A program made the position numbers and the translations under genes. From Flammeovirga sp. SJP92 (GTDB lineage: Bacteria; Bacteroidota; Bacteroidia; Cytophagales; Flammeovirgaceae), in assembly GCF_001583495.1 (NCBI RefSeq), contig NZ_LQAQ01000116.1, positions 124,001 to 188,000 on the forward strand: 64,000 bases of DNA. The letters run 5' to 3'. The stretch's first letter is position 1, and every line of letters starts with the position of its first letter. The notes under the pieces were generated by a model. It had not been told where the DNA came from, did not search any database, and was given only the letters and a program-made list of their open reading frames with translations. Of the stretch, positions 1-9,524 are shown one piece after another.

Positions 1-2
1 GT

Positions 3-491
3 GGTGAGTTTTCATTAGATTATTCAAGAACTTTGAGTGTAAAACTTACTGGAGGAGTGTTTCCTAGATTGGAGCTTTTACTAAATGGAGAAGTTGTCCC
101 TGGATCACCTACAGACCCTGAGGTAATCACAAAAGACACAGGTCAATTAGGTATGGTGATTGGTGGCATCAGTGTAGTAGCCGGTTTGATAGCCGAATTC
201 TTTCAAGTTCAACCTCTTCAAGAATTAGGTCAAGGCTGGGGGAGTATGGTTATTGGTTTGATCATCATTGGTTTAGGTTTTGGAGTGAAGAAAAAGTCCC
301 TGATTTCATTGGGTGCAATCATAGCTATTATTGTATTAGACTTGGTTTTCTTAATTTATGAAATCGGTCAAGGAAATGCACCTTCTGCTGGTGGTGGTGT
401 GATGATAAAAGTGTTCTTTATAATAGGTCTTTCTCAAGGTTTTGCTGCCATTAAAAAGGCTAAAGAAAAAAAGAAAAAAGCAGCCTATTAA
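3..491 (+). CDS. C-terminal part of a membrane protein of unknown function
   Basis: The frame is open to the left edge of the window, so the gene begins upstream and only its last 163 codons are present. A TTG at 33 is an in-frame codon, not a convincing start, because the reading continues before it. The visible part has a short beta-rich stretch with LELLLNGEVVPGSPTDP, then about four hydrophobic segments (Gly/Ile-rich), and ends in a strongly basic tail (KKAKEKKKKAAY). It is therefore probably an inner-membrane protein with a cytoplasmic C-terminus. I do not recognise the family. A hairpin terminator follows 21 bases after the stop. Confidence 0.6.
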   Translation, partial: GEFSLDYSRTLSVKLTGGVFPRLELLLNGEVVPGSPTDPEVITKDTGQLGMVIGGISVVAGLIAEFFQVQPLQELGQGWGSMVIGLIIIGLGFGVKKKSLISLGAIIAIIVLDLVFLIYEIGQGNAPSAGGGVMIKVFFIIGLSQGFAAIKKAKEKKKKAAY

Positions 492-511
492 TTCACCACC
501 GATGCAATACC

Positions 512-545
512 AAAAACACAAGTAGAATGAACTGCTTGTGTTTTT
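512..545 (+). terminator. Rho-independent terminator after the first gene
   Basis: An 11-bp perfect stem (AAAAACACAAG / CTTGTGTTTTT) encloses a 12-base loop and runs into a T tract. It lies just after the plus-strand stop at 491 and before the end of a convergent minus-strand gene, so it may serve both directions. Confidence 0.8.
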
Positions 546-567
546 TTATGAACGTAAAAATAAGACT

Positions 568-969
568 TTAGTGTTTCGTATTCATTTGCTTGTTTACAGA
601 ATAGATAGCACTTTTAATATCCTTTTGAATCATCATTGTTTCAGACAGAGAAGTACATTCCTTTATCAATGATTGCCAATGTTCAACATCTTTTTCATTT
701 GGTATAAGTCTAATATAAACCTGTTTGTTATTCTTGAAATTGTGAGGTATAAATAGCTGTGAAAAACGATTGCCAAAAGTGTATCTCAACGCTCTAAAAT
801 CAAATAATATGCTTTGAAAAGATTTATCTTGAAGAAGGATTTCTTTTGATTTTTCAATAATAAAGTCAACATCTTGATTTCCCATTGATCCATGGCCACA
901 TACTCCTTCAAATTTTAATATCAGGTGATTTTTAACCTTTTCGCTTTCTTTAAATTTTACATTCGGCAT
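568..969 (-). CDS. Hypothetical 133-aa protein, STAS-like in appearance
   Basis: A soluble cytoplasmic protein without signal peptide. The core pattern, a strand (LILKFEG), a helix, a second strand ending in SILFDFRALRYTFGN and a later strand-helix pair, is reminiscent of STAS/SpoIIAA-like single-domain proteins, but no diagnostic motif is seen. The gene at 9525-9923 codes for a protein of almost the same length with a comparable strand-helix pattern. The function is unknown. The ATG start sits in an A/T-rich leader without a clear ribosome binding site, as is usual for Bacteroidota. Confidence 0.6.
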   Translation of the reverse strand: MPNVKFKESEKVKNHLILKFEGVCGHGSMGNQDVDFIIEKSKEILLQDKSFQSILFDFRALRYTFGNRFSQLFIPHNFKNNKQVYIRLIPNEKDVEHWQSLIKECTSLSETMMIQKDIKSAIYSVNKQMNTKH

Positions 970-1074
970 ATTCTATACTCTCTGTTTACCACAGTCTCAA
1001 AATTATATCAGTAAGTCATTATCTTAGAAAACAACTTTAAGATTTTGTAAAAAAAATATTTATAACGTGTTGAA

Positions 1075-1509
1075 TCAAATTCCCAAAGTAACCAAGTCTT
1101 TTACCTTATGATACTGAAGTGTAGCTTTAATGCATAACTTTAATTCGGTAACAGGGATTTCCTGATTCAAATCGAAAATGATTGCTCTTTTACCTTCATA
1201 CTCAAATCTATTTCCAAAAACCGACTTAAAAGTTTCAACCAGCCTGCTAGTACATTGAAAGTAAATGGCATATTGATCCGGATTTTTCTCTTTCCAGTCC
1301 ATTCTTAAAGTACTTCCTTGTTTAGTAGTATAGCTTGGTTCACCCCATTTTAAAGTTTCCTCTAGTCTATCAATATTTTCCATTTCATGGGCTGTTTCAA
1401 TGACTAATGACCTTAGGTTTTGCATTTTGTCTTTTACAAAATCAGGGTAATTGTCAAAGATTTCAAGGACTTCTTGGTTGGGTTGGAGTTTGTCAGATGT
1501 ATAAGACAT
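1075..1509 (-). CDS. DUF1801 (YdhG-like) domain protein
   Basis: The 144-aa product shows the features of the DUF1801/YdhG family. An N-terminal helix contains VLEIFDNYPDFVKDKMQNLR, followed by the diagnostic LKWGEPSY motif near residue 54, then a beta-rich middle (YAIYFQC) and the C-terminal KLCIKATLQYHKVKD helix. Members are small cytoplasmic proteins with a frataxin-like fold and no firmly known reaction. The full family length is present and the ATG start is unambiguous. The gene stands alone between an unrelated minus-strand gene and a divergent lipoprotein gene. Confidence 0.85.
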   Translation of the reverse strand: MSYTSDKLQPNQEVLEIFDNYPDFVKDKMQNLRSLVIETAHEMENIDRLEETLKWGEPSYTTKQGSTLRMDWKEKNPDQYAIYFQCTSRLVETFKSVFGNRFEYEGKRAIIFDLNQEIPVTELKLCIKATLQYHKVKDLVTLGI

Positions 1510-1702
1510 TTTTTATGTATGATTTAATAGTTAGAATATTAATTTAATGCGAAGAGGTGATTGAAACATCTCCTAATTTAGGAACAATTTATTATCTTTC
1601 CGATGTATTAATTGATAAGCGTATTAATTTAAAATCAAAAGCAAACTTTATTAGTCTGAAAACCATTTCTAATAAGCAATCTAACTTTAATCTAAAACAA
1701 CA

Positions 1703-3271
1703 ATGAAACTTCTATTCTATGCTTTTATAGGCTTCTTTCTCCTTTTATCTTCTTGTAATTCGGATACCAATGAGGAAGAATTATCAAAAGAGGAACCGAA
1801 AATTGAGGGTATAAAAATGCATGTCAATATCATTGATTTGACTAATTCGGAAGAAGACCTTTTATTATTTCTTTTCAATACCTCAGGTCAATTGGTAGAT
1901 AGTACCACTGTAGAAGTGGGGACAACTGCCATTTTCGATATTAAGGAATTAGGCAACTACAGATTGCAAGCAGGTAATGGAATGAACACTTCTTTTAGTA
2001 AAAAACCTCTTTTATTTGGTGAAGAAAAAGTATATGTTCATGACCCTGAACATACAATTTTAGCTACTATTGAAGTTGGCCACAAACATTTAAATAAACG
2101 CCTTAAAATATCTTCCACAGCTATGATCAATAAATATGTCAAAGATTTGGAATTTGTTTTTCATGGTGATTTAGAACCAATTTCATTTACAACGGAAGAT
2201 ACAATCTATACCTCTTTGGAAGAGGTTGATTTGGAAGTGAAATACGAATTGAATGAAAAACCTGTATCTTTCTTTATATCGAAACAACTTAAAAGGTATT
2301 TCAATGACTATTATGTGACTAGACATAATGAGATGGAGGAACAGATAGAGAGAATCATTATTGATGACTATATATTTCACACTTCGTCCATTGATGTTAG
2401 TGAGGTAACTACTTCTTTTACTTCAAGGTTTGGAATGGGTTTTACATTTTCTCCTTCCATGGCTTATCAGGTTTTTGGGATTGGGCAATATGAAAATTGG
2501 ATTGAAGCATACGACGGAAATCAAGTTTATCATTACGATTTTGAATGGAATAAATCATTTCTACCATGTTTCATCAATGCCAACTATGTGAATGATAAGC
2601 TCTATATCTTCAATCATAATGGAACTTCTTCAAAAAATGGACCTAGTGATAAAAATACACCCATGGTCATTTATGATCTAAAATCAAAAACTTCAGAGGT
2701 AGTGCAAACTACAGAAACGTTGAAATCATACGCCGGATCTGTAGTGGTTGGAAATGAAATTTTTTATATGGGAGGGCGAAATTATGAGGAGGAAAGGGCA
2801 ACTTTGGCTTACTCGTCAGAAATGAAATCATTTAATACGGAAACACATCAATGGACTACTTATAAAGACATGCCCCATAATTTTGAAGCAAGAGCCAATG
2901 TGTTAGGAAACACTATTTATACATTTGGTGGTTATAATAAACAGCCATTAAATAGTATTTATAAGTTTGATGTCAAAAATAACGAATGGGAATTGGAAGC
3001 GGAATTACCTTATTCTCTCAGTGCGGTTTCAACTAGTGTTTATGAAGGTAAAATCTGGATTGTGGGAGATTACGAAGAATTGAATTATTTAGGTTGTTTT
3101 GATCCAGAAAATCGAGTTTTAACCCAATATACCAATAAAGATTTTGTTGGAAGAAGGCATGCAGGTTCCGCAATTCTTAATGATGCTCTATATATTTTTG
3201 GAGGAAATACATCCCCTACAAGTGCTCCAGTGAAAACTGTTCAAAAAATTGATTTACAATCATTTAAATAA
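1703..3271 (+). CDS. Kelch-repeat lipoprotein
   Basis: The first 18 residues form a lipoprotein signal peptide ending in LLSSC, so the mature protein is anchored by Cys18. Residues 35-120 form a beta-rich domain. From about residue 230 to the end there are Kelch-type beta-propeller blades, seen as repeated units with GG followed by an aromatic residue and W (MGGRN...YSSEMKSFNTETHQW, TFGGYNKQPLNSIYKFDVKNNEW, FGGNTSP). Such propellers usually bind partners or carbohydrate at the cell surface. No catalytic residues are recognised. The gene is monocistronic by position and diverges from the DUF1801 gene. Confidence 0.8.
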   Translation: MKLLFYAFIGFFLLLSSCNSDTNEEELSKEEPKIEGIKMHVNIIDLTNSEEDLLLFLFNTSGQLVDSTTVEVGTTAIFDIKELGNYRLQAGNGMNTSFSKKPLLFGEEKVYVHDPEHTILATIEVGHKHLNKRLKISSTAMINKYVKDLEFVFHGDLEPISFTTEDTIYTSLEEVDLEVKYELNEKPVSFFISKQLKRYFNDYYVTRHNEMEEQIERIIIDDYIFHTSSIDVSEVTTSFTSRFGMGFTFSPSMAYQVFGIGQYENWIEAYDGNQVYHYDFEWNKSFLPCFINANYVNDKLYIFNHNGTSSKNGPSDKNTPMVIYDLKSKTSEVVQTTETLKSYAGSVVVGNEIFYMGGRNYEEERATLAYSSEMKSFNTETHQWTTYKDMPHNFEARANVLGNTIYTFGGYNKQPLNSIYKFDVKNNEWELEAELPYSLSAVSTSVYEGKIWIVGDYEELNYLGCFDPENRVLTQYTNKDFVGRRHAGSAILNDALYIFGGNTSPTSAPVKTVQKIDLQSFK

Positions 3272-3343
3272 GGTTTTTTCTTTCATATTATTTATAATTT
3301 TATCTAACTTAAGTAAAACAACACTTACTTAAGTTAGATAAAA

Positions 3344-4270
3344 ATGCCCCAAGAAAACACTACTTCTCAATGGCCTGTGTTGAATTTCCAAGAAATGAAA
3401 GACACTTTGGCTACGTTGCATCAATGGATTCAAATTGTTGGTAAAATCAGATTGAAGACAATGCCCTGGCAAAACCACTCTTGGCATGTCACTTTATACA
3501 TTTCTCCCACGGGGTTTACAACACAAGGAATCCCCTATCATGGCCGTTTTTTTCAAATTGATTTCGATTTCGAAAAACATCAATTATTGATCAGTTCAAC
3601 CCATAAAACAACCCAAATTATTCCTTTGAGGAATAGGACTGTAGCAGACTTTTACAAGGAGGTTTTTGAAAAACTGAAAAACATTGATGTTGAAGTTACA
3701 ATCCATGGTAGCCCAAATGAAATGGAACCTGCTATTCCTTTTAAAGAAAATACAACAAATCAAACCTACGAACCTGAACAGGCCCAAAAAATTTGGCAAT
3801 CCTTGTTGAAGGTCAATTGTTTGTTTCAGCAATTCAGAAGTGATTATATAGGCAAGTGTAGCCCTGTCCATTTGTTTTGGGGAGCTTTTGATTTGGCAGT
3901 GACTCGTTTTTCAGGAAATGATGCACCATTGCATCAAGGTGGAATGCCAAATATGCCTTTGGAGGTGATGCAAGAAGCTTACTCAAAAGAAGTGAGTAGT
4001 GCGGGATTTTGGTTAGGATCTGAAGATTTTCCAGTGCCTTCTTTTTATGCCTACGCTTACCCAGTAGCTCCCAATTTTGGTACACAACCTGTCCAACCAG
4101 GACAAGCATTTTATAGTAAAGAAATGGGAGAATTTTTCTTGAAATATGAAGACGTTCAGCAATCATCCGATCCCGATAGTATGATTTTATCTTTTTTGCA
4201 GTCCACTTATGAAGCGGCCGCCAATACATCTAATTGGGATAGGAATAGCTTGGAAAGAAAGGATAAGTAA
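3344..4270 (+). CDS. DUF5996 family protein
   Basis: A 308-aa soluble protein with the features I associate with the DUF5996 family: an opening WPVLNFQEMKDTLATLHQW, the WHVTLYISPTGFTT and FQIDFDFEKHQL strands, then LFWGAFDLAVTRFSG, APLHQG and a C-terminal GEFFLKYEDV region. The biochemical role is not known. The stretch after the preceding Kelch lipoprotein gene is only 72 bases, so the two could be co-transcribed. A direct-strand ATG in an A-rich leader fixes the start. Confidence 0.8.
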   Translation: MPQENTTSQWPVLNFQEMKDTLATLHQWIQIVGKIRLKTMPWQNHSWHVTLYISPTGFTTQGIPYHGRFFQIDFDFEKHQLLISSTHKTTQIIPLRNRTVADFYKEVFEKLKNIDVEVTIHGSPNEMEPAIPFKENTTNQTYEPEQAQKIWQSLLKVNCLFQQFRSDYIGKCSPVHLFWGAFDLAVTRFSGNDAPLHQGGMPNMPLEVMQEAYSKEVSSAGFWLGSEDFPVPSFYAYAYPVAPNFGTQPVQPGQAFYSKEMGEFFLKYEDVQQSSDPDSMILSFLQSTYEAAANTSNWDRNSLERKDK

Positions 4271-4285
4271 TGGAAATGAATAACA

Positions 4286-4329
4286 TGATAGTTGTTGATA
4301 CGCAGTGTATTACGTGCCAACAACTATCA
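4286..4329. terminator. Bidirectional hairpin terminator
   Basis: A perfect 12-bp inverted repeat (TGATAGTTGTTG / CAACAACTATCA) with a 20-base loop lies between two convergent genes. The loop can form a further 4-bp ATAC/GTAT stem. It lacks a long T tract on either side, so it is a weaker call than the other terminators. Confidence 0.55.
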
Positions 4330-4405
4330 CTTTAATAGAAAATTATAATGCTATACAACTTACACAATATCATCATAACAAATTACTGAAAAACAGACCT
4401 TGACT

Positions 4406-6286
4406 TTATTCATGAGGTTGTGGGATAAGATTTTGAGGAATATCCAGCTTCTTATCATCTGCACCCTCGGCAAAGTTGCTAATAGCAAAAGAATTTGCTT
4501 TGGACCAATCACATTCTACTCTTCGGTCACCCAATACAATGTTTCCTAATTTCTCTCGGAACCATTGAGCAAGTTCTTTGTATTCTTCTGTATCCGCTAC
4601 ATTATTACGTTCCAACGGATCTACTCTTAAGTCATACAGGGCTAGTTCCGCTTTCTCTACAGGACAGTTCAATGCCCATTTAATATTTTTATTGGCAAAT
4701 GAGTTATTAGAAGGTCGAGTACGCATAGAAAAAGCAAAATCATTAGATCTTAAATAGGCTCTATGTCCCACCACCACTTTTGTTTCTCCTAAAGTGTAGT
4801 CTCTTCTTTCTTGATCAGATTGAATAAAGTCTTGCAACTTTATACCATCCAAATAATCATATTTATTCGCACTAATGTCTTCCCCTGAAGCAGAAAGAAG
4901 AGTTGGTGCAATATCTACATACTCAATCAACTGATTTTTAACCAACCCTGCTGGTACTATTGATTTATCAGAGGAAACCACAAGCATGGCTCCATTTGTA
5001 GATTGTTTCCATCCGGTGAATTTGGCTTCAATTCCTTGTTCACCCAAATGCCAACCGTGATCACCCACCGTAAATACAATCAAATATTCTTGATTATTCT
5101 TTTCACAATAGTTTTTAAACGTTTCAACTGCTTTACCAATGAGTTCATCACCATGAGCACAGAATGCATAGTAATCTTGAATAGTTTGTTGAATTTCCTT
5201 TTTGGTCATTTTCGTCATATTCATCTGATTATGCATTTTTTGCAATTGAGGAGGCATTTTATCATACTCAATTTTCTCAAATTCAGGTACTTTGTATTTC
5301 TTTTTCTTAAAAATATCGCGTTGTTTTTTGGGGGGTAGAATAGGAGTATGGGGCAAGTGGAAGGATAAGTTGATCATTTGAGGTTTGTTGGCATTCGCAC
5401 CTTTGGCTTTTTTACCCCATGAAGTTGTAAACTCTTTCCCTTGGTTTTTCAAGTAAGCCGAAAACTCATCTACAATTATGGCATCTATCGTTTGATCTGC
5501 TGGCATAGGGTTTTCCCCACCAATAATCAGACTTTTGTTGGAGCCTCGAGTATAGGAACGAAGAATTTCAAATTCCTTTTCAATACGTTTTTTAGTAGCA
5601 AGGTCTTCAGGACTGATTTCCCCATGGTTTTTCTTTATGAAGTAACTTTCTACCTCTCCATTAGGACGTTTCACGTGTTCTTGCTTACCCAGGTTAACCA
5701 CTTTGTTATTTACTTTACCAAATGGAGTATGTCCCCATAAGTCACCTTGATTATTTTTTTGTAGGTCGTGTTTAAAGTGTACACCATATTCATAATGGCC
5801 AGCACTGTAAAAACCTTGACCAGGGCCCCATCTATAAATGTACTCCCCAGACTTTCCAAATTGAGCCGTTTGATAACCTGTTTTCGTCAAAATTTGAGGA
5901 ACAGAAGGTTCAATAAAGTCAGGATTTTGATGTGTTTGCTCAAAAGCATAATGCCCCGTCCTAAATGGATAACGACCTGTAACCATTGAACCCCTTGAAG
6001 GGCCACAAACGGGTGCATTACAAAAAGCATTGGTAAACAAAACACCTTCACTTGCCAATTTGTTGATGTTTGGAGAAGAGACGTATCCCAATGGACTTTC
6101 CTTTTGACCATAAACTGCTTCATTATAGCATTCTAAAGCATCTGGGCGGTGGTCGTCGGTAATGATCCAGAGGATGTTAGGCCTGCTTTTTTTAGGGGGA
6201 TTAGTTTCAGGAAAATCAAAGCCCAATACTGCAGATAGAAACACCACAGCAAAGACTGCAATGAATAGTCTGTAATTCTTTTTCAT
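4406..6286 (-). CDS. S1-family sulfatase, secreted
   Basis: A 626-aa type I sulfatase that removes sulfate esters, probably from algal or other sulfated glycans. After a signal peptide (about 22 residues) comes the metal-binding strand NILWIITDDHRPD with Asp44-Asp45. The maturation motif is CGPSRG, with Cys94 expected to become formylglycine. The second half of the site is seen in TVGDHGWHLGEQG. The C-terminal part (LALYDLRVDPLERNNV) is typical of the S1 family. An insertion between residues 170 and 270 makes it longer than most. It stands alone, far from the glycan locus at 19-36 kb, and its substrate cannot be told from the sequence. Confidence 0.9.
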   Translation of the reverse strand: MKKNYRLFIAVFAVVFLSAVLGFDFPETNPPKKSRPNILWIITDDHRPDALECYNEAVYGQKESPLGYVSSPNINKLASEGVLFTNAFCNAPVCGPSRGSMVTGRYPFRTGHYAFEQTHQNPDFIEPSVPQILTKTGYQTAQFGKSGEYIYRWGPGQGFYSAGHYEYGVHFKHDLQKNNQGDLWGHTPFGKVNNKVVNLGKQEHVKRPNGEVESYFIKKNHGEISPEDLATKKRIEKEFEILRSYTRGSNKSLIIGGENPMPADQTIDAIIVDEFSAYLKNQGKEFTTSWGKKAKGANANKPQMINLSFHLPHTPILPPKKQRDIFKKKKYKVPEFEKIEYDKMPPQLQKMHNQMNMTKMTKKEIQQTIQDYYAFCAHGDELIGKAVETFKNYCEKNNQEYLIVFTVGDHGWHLGEQGIEAKFTGWKQSTNGAMLVVSSDKSIVPAGLVKNQLIEYVDIAPTLLSASGEDISANKYDYLDGIKLQDFIQSDQERRDYTLGETKVVVGHRAYLRSNDFAFSMRTRPSNNSFANKNIKWALNCPVEKAELALYDLRVDPLERNNVADTEEYKELAQWFREKLGNIVLGDRRVECDWSKANSFAISNFAEGADDKKLDIPQNLIPQPHE

Positions 6287-6492
6287 TTCGTTAAAATTGT
6301 AGTCACTGATACCATTATTTTTTTGGGTATCTATTTTATAAATATTTGCACTTGTAAATTTCAGTGAAAAAGAATAATGATTTGGTTTTAGTGAAATGAA
6401 AAAAAGGCAACTACACTTTTGGTCCCTTACTTTTAATAAAAATCTCCCCCCTTATTCAAAGCTTGAACCTTTCATAACTTATAACAATGTAT

Positions 6493-7629
6493 TTAGTATT
6501 CAATTGGAATCTGTTCTTCTTCCTTTTTCGGAGTATTTGTAAGCCACCTTTTTAATTTCAATTCGATATAAATATTTGCAGGTATAGCAAGTAAAATTGT
6601 CATAACAGTAAATGAACTGAATATACTGAAATGCTCTATTGGAGTGAAGTATTCGATATGCAAGAATTCTTTCCAATGCGGTAAAACAAACCAGAAGAAA
6701 AAGAACACAAACGTATGCATCATATAAATGGAATAGGAAATTTCTCCTACTACTTTTACAATAGGAAACTCTAAAAGGTCTCTCACTTTACCTCTATTAT
6801 AAGCCGCCGCAAGGATAAGAAGAACGAAAATTGGAACAAAAAAGAGGTCATGAAATTTATTATGAAAACCAATAGGAATCAAGATGAAAAGCACCCAGAA
6901 TGAATTATCTCTTGAGAGGAATTTGTATCCCGTTTTTTTAGAATAAAAGTAATAAAGATTAACACCAAGAATAAACTGAAACAAGCATCTAACAAAACCA
7001 TAATCCCAAGTGATATCTAAATTATGATTGGGGTGTAAATACACAAGTGCACATAACCCTGAAAAAGCAAGAATTGAAGTAATAATTACAGAGGCTAATT
7101 TCTGTCGGCTCATAAAACCAAGAAACAAGATCGATAATATATAGGTCCACCATTCTGCTCCAATTGACCACGAAGGCATGTTCCAAGATAAAAAATGGTA
7201 GCTATCCATGGCGTTGAACATGAAAATCTGACTAGGAAGAGCATCATAAGAGAAGTAATCTTTCCAGCTGTCATCAATCAACCATGGGTAGTAATGGCCA
7301 AAAAGTTCAGAAGCACCTATCAGTAAGAGAAGAGTGATGATATGGAGAGGATATATTTTAGCAAATCTATTCCAGACAAAACTTTTCACTTTTGTAAGAT
7401 TAAGTCCATCCTTAAAAGTTGCACCGTAGATATGATAAATTATAAAACCGCTAAGTATAAAGAAAAAGTCAACCCATAAATAACCTTTGGAAAGAATACC
7501 GGAGGATTCTCTAGAAATAACACTTCCTAAATCTCTGTAATAGGTGCACACATCTATATGAAAAAAGACGATCCAGATGGCTGCTATCCCTCTGAGAGCA
7601 GTTAGTGAAGATATATATTGTTTGCCCAT
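6493..7629 (-). CDS. Acyltransferase family 3 (OafA/YrhL-like) membrane protein
   Basis: A polytopic inner-membrane acyltransferase that probably O-acetylates a surface glycan. The start motif SLTALRGIAAIWIVFFHIDV carries the RG and the catalytic His expected in Acyl_transf_3. The segment GYLWVDFFFILSGFIIYH is the equally typical second motif. About ten hydrophobic segments follow, and the cytoplasmic tail ends in KKEEEQIPIEY. I chose the ATG at 7629, twelve codons inside a longer frame that opens with TTG, because family members begin just before the first membrane helix and AGGAAA precedes it. Confidence 0.88.
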   Translation of the reverse strand: MGKQYISSLTALRGIAAIWIVFFHIDVCTYYRDLGSVISRESSGILSKGYLWVDFFFILSGFIIYHIYGATFKDGLNLTKVKSFVWNRFAKIYPLHIITLLLLIGASELFGHYYPWLIDDSWKDYFSYDALPSQIFMFNAMDSYHFLSWNMPSWSIGAEWWTYILSILFLGFMSRQKLASVIITSILAFSGLCALVYLHPNHNLDITWDYGFVRCLFQFILGVNLYYFYSKKTGYKFLSRDNSFWVLFILIPIGFHNKFHDLFFVPIFVLLILAAAYNRGKVRDLLEFPIVKVVGEISYSIYMMHTFVFFFFWFVLPHWKEFLHIEYFTPIEHFSIFSSFTVMTILLAIPANIYIELKLKRWLTNTPKKEEEQIPIEY

Positions 7630-7739
7630 GTTAAATTTCCTATTTAAAAAATGCAATGTTACCAAAAATAGAAATTTTTAATCTGATTAGGAGGGAGAAT
7701 TGAGTGAGTGGTTAGTTTTTTTTAGTGAATGGATCAAAA

Positions 7740-7771
7740 AAAGAGTAATGCTTCAAAAAACACTACTCTTT
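7740..7771 (-). terminator. Hairpin terminator
   Basis: The 8-bp stem AAAGAGTA / TACTCTTT with a 16-base loop is followed on the minus strand by a T tract. It would end transcripts coming from the 39-aa gene at 8058-7939. The 310-base stretch between that gene and the acyltransferase holds nothing else that I recognise. Confidence 0.55.
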
Positions 7772-7938
7772 CTTCATTTTTAGTACAAAGTCAAGAAAAT
7801 TGTAATACAAATTCATGGATTATTCTAAGATCATTGATTGCAAAAAAGCAGAGGAATATAAAACTTTTCAATGCTTTTAAGAATTTGGATACAGAGAAAG
7901 GATCATGAATAAGTTTTGTGTGAACCTTGGCTAAGTAC

Positions 7939-8058
7939 TTAAGCTTTTTTCTCTTTGGATTCGTTTAGTTTTGAGATAGCTACTTGAATTTCTGTATAAC
8001 GCTTTCTTTCATTATACACTTGATGTTGCTCTGTTGTTTTTTCTCTGAAGTCTTTCAT
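7939..8058 (-). CDS. Small charged protein, 39 aa
   Basis: An ATG-to-TAA frame for a 39-residue, highly charged, probably helical peptide beginning MKDFREKTTEQHQVYNERKR and ending KESKEKKA-like (lysine-rich). It is preceded by an AAC-repeat leader, and a hairpin terminator lies downstream at 7740-7771. No known family is recognised. Support comes from the clean start, the codon use like that of the neighbours, and its own probable transcription unit. It could be a chance frame. Confidence 0.45.
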   Translation of the reverse strand: MKDFREKTTEQHQVYNERKRYTEIQVAISKLNESKEKKA

Positions 8059-8210
8059 GTTGTTGTTGTTTTAAGTTTAAGGAAAAGTAATGGTTAAAAC
8101 TGATATGTGCTTAAACAATCCTAAGACTGTTCAATTGTTTATGTGTTAAAATTATTATGTGTCAAATTTACGTTAATTAATGATAATAAAAAAATACTTT
8201 TGAAAAAGAA

Positions 8211-8241
8211 AAGGTTGTCACATCCATTATGCAACAACCTT
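8211..8241 (-). terminator. Hairpin terminator after the 51-aa acidic gene
   Basis: The stem AAGGTTGT / ACAACCTT with a 15-base loop is followed on the minus strand by TTCTTTTTC. It sits 50 bases past the stop of the acidic small gene at 8293-8448. Confidence 0.65.
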
Positions 8242-8292
8242 TAAGTTATTTTATACAGCATTATGTTTCTAACATACTGTATGCTCTAAGAT

Positions 8293-8448
8293 TTAAATAT
8301 CTTCATCAATATCTAATTCAAATTTTTCGATTGAGTTGATCTGATCTTCCCAATCCGATTCATCCATTTCATCTAGCCCTTCAAAAGTAGCTTCTTCTTC
8401 ATCTAGTAATAAATCGTTGTCGAGGTCAAATGATAAGAAATCATCCAT
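8293..8448 (-). CDS. Small very acidic protein, 51 aa
   Basis: An ATG-to-TAA frame for a 51-residue protein in which about 40% of residues are Asp or Glu (MDDFLSFDLDNDLLLDEEEA at the start, ELDIDEDI at the end). There is no signal peptide or cysteine. Such proteins can act as nucleic-acid mimics or chaperone-like partners, but nothing here shows that. It has its own terminator at 8211-8241 and no overlapping longer gene. Confidence 0.5.
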   Translation of the reverse strand: MDDFLSFDLDNDLLLDEEEATFEGLDEMDESDWEDQINSIEKFELDIDEDI

Positions 8449-8589
8449 AGTAATTAAGTATTAAAGAGTTTTAGAATAAATTGAAATACAACCTATTTTA
8501 CGCTTCTGTGTGCAATATGTTATTGCTGTTACGATCTATTTACAGAAAATTAAAATTGAGTCTATCTCATTCATTTCTCTATCTTTAAA

Positions 8590-9285
8590 TTAATTAAGAC
8601 CTTGCTTCTTTCTTCCAAATAAAGGACCTGTACGAAGTGGCTTAATCGTATGAGAAACCTTCAGCCTTATAATATTGGATTCATTAATAAATGATGATTC
8701 TTCTTTCGTATAACTTCTTTCATTGATGTACTGAAGAGTCACAAAAACGTTTTTGTATGCTTTCCTGGTTAGGCCAACATACATACGGTTACTTGCCACC
8801 CTGCTATTGGGATTATTGAGCACAAAAAATGGTTCAACCCCCAAAGTACAATACCCAAGAAAAGTAGAGAATTTGACTGATGGATTATACCTCAATCTAA
8901 ACCGGGTATCTGTTCCATCAAAAAACATCTGTTGTTCAAATCTTACTCTTTGGGTAATGGTTAGAAAACTTACCCGGGAATTGATCACAAAATCTTGATA
9001 AGGTCTAAACTCAAACCTTGCAACACTTCCACCCACAAACATGACACCACCTCTTACATAGAAGTTATCATTGATGTCGTAACGAAGACCGCTCCTTCCT
9101 TGCCATCTTTCCCCCTCGGGAAAATATGAACGGTAACCTACATCAGAATCAATTGAAAACTTGTAAGATAGTTTATAGCGGTTAAAATAATGAAGCCATA
9201 AGAAATCATCTTGTGCAAACGATTTACTGGTAGCAATGACAACAATAAAGAAACCTAGTAAAATATGACATAAAGTTTTTGTCAT
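8590..9285 (-). CDS. DUF2490 outer-membrane beta-barrel protein
   Basis: A 231-aa exported protein with a signal peptide ending in SKSFAQ. The mature part is made of alternating amphipathic strands with the family pattern: FLWLHYFNRYKLSYKFSIDSD, RYDINDNFYVRGG, and FEFRPYQDFVIN followed by basic/aromatic strands. DUF2490 proteins are predicted small outer-membrane barrels of unknown role. Length and motif order match the family. The gene is transcribed alone. Confidence 0.8.
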   Translation of the reverse strand: MTKTLCHILLGFFIVVIATSKSFAQDDFLWLHYFNRYKLSYKFSIDSDVGYRSYFPEGERWQGRSGLRYDINDNFYVRGGVMFVGGSVARFEFRPYQDFVINSRVSFLTITQRVRFEQQMFFDGTDTRFRLRYNPSVKFSTFLGYCTLGVEPFFVLNNPNSRVASNRMYVGLTRKAYKNVFVTLQYINERSYTKEESSFINESNIIRLKVSHTIKPLRTGPLFGRKKQGLN

Positions 9286-9524
9286 GTTTGGTTATTGAAT
9301 AAATGATTGATATAAAACAAAATTAGTAATAATATTCTTCTATATTAATTATTCAACTGATTAACTGCGTTAATTAATCATAAACATGGCTTTTCAAACC
9401 TTAATATGTAATATAAAGGTGTTTAAAGAGAAATCTATAAACTTGTGATTGGAATGTTGTTATAAGTAATCTTATCTTGATTTTAGTTAGTGTTCAATCA
9501 AAATTGGTCCAGCATTTTTTGTTT

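Noticed and set aside
5003-5338. Plus-strand frames opposite the first sulfatase
   Set aside because: They are antisense shadows; the opposite strand encodes all the sulfatase motifs.
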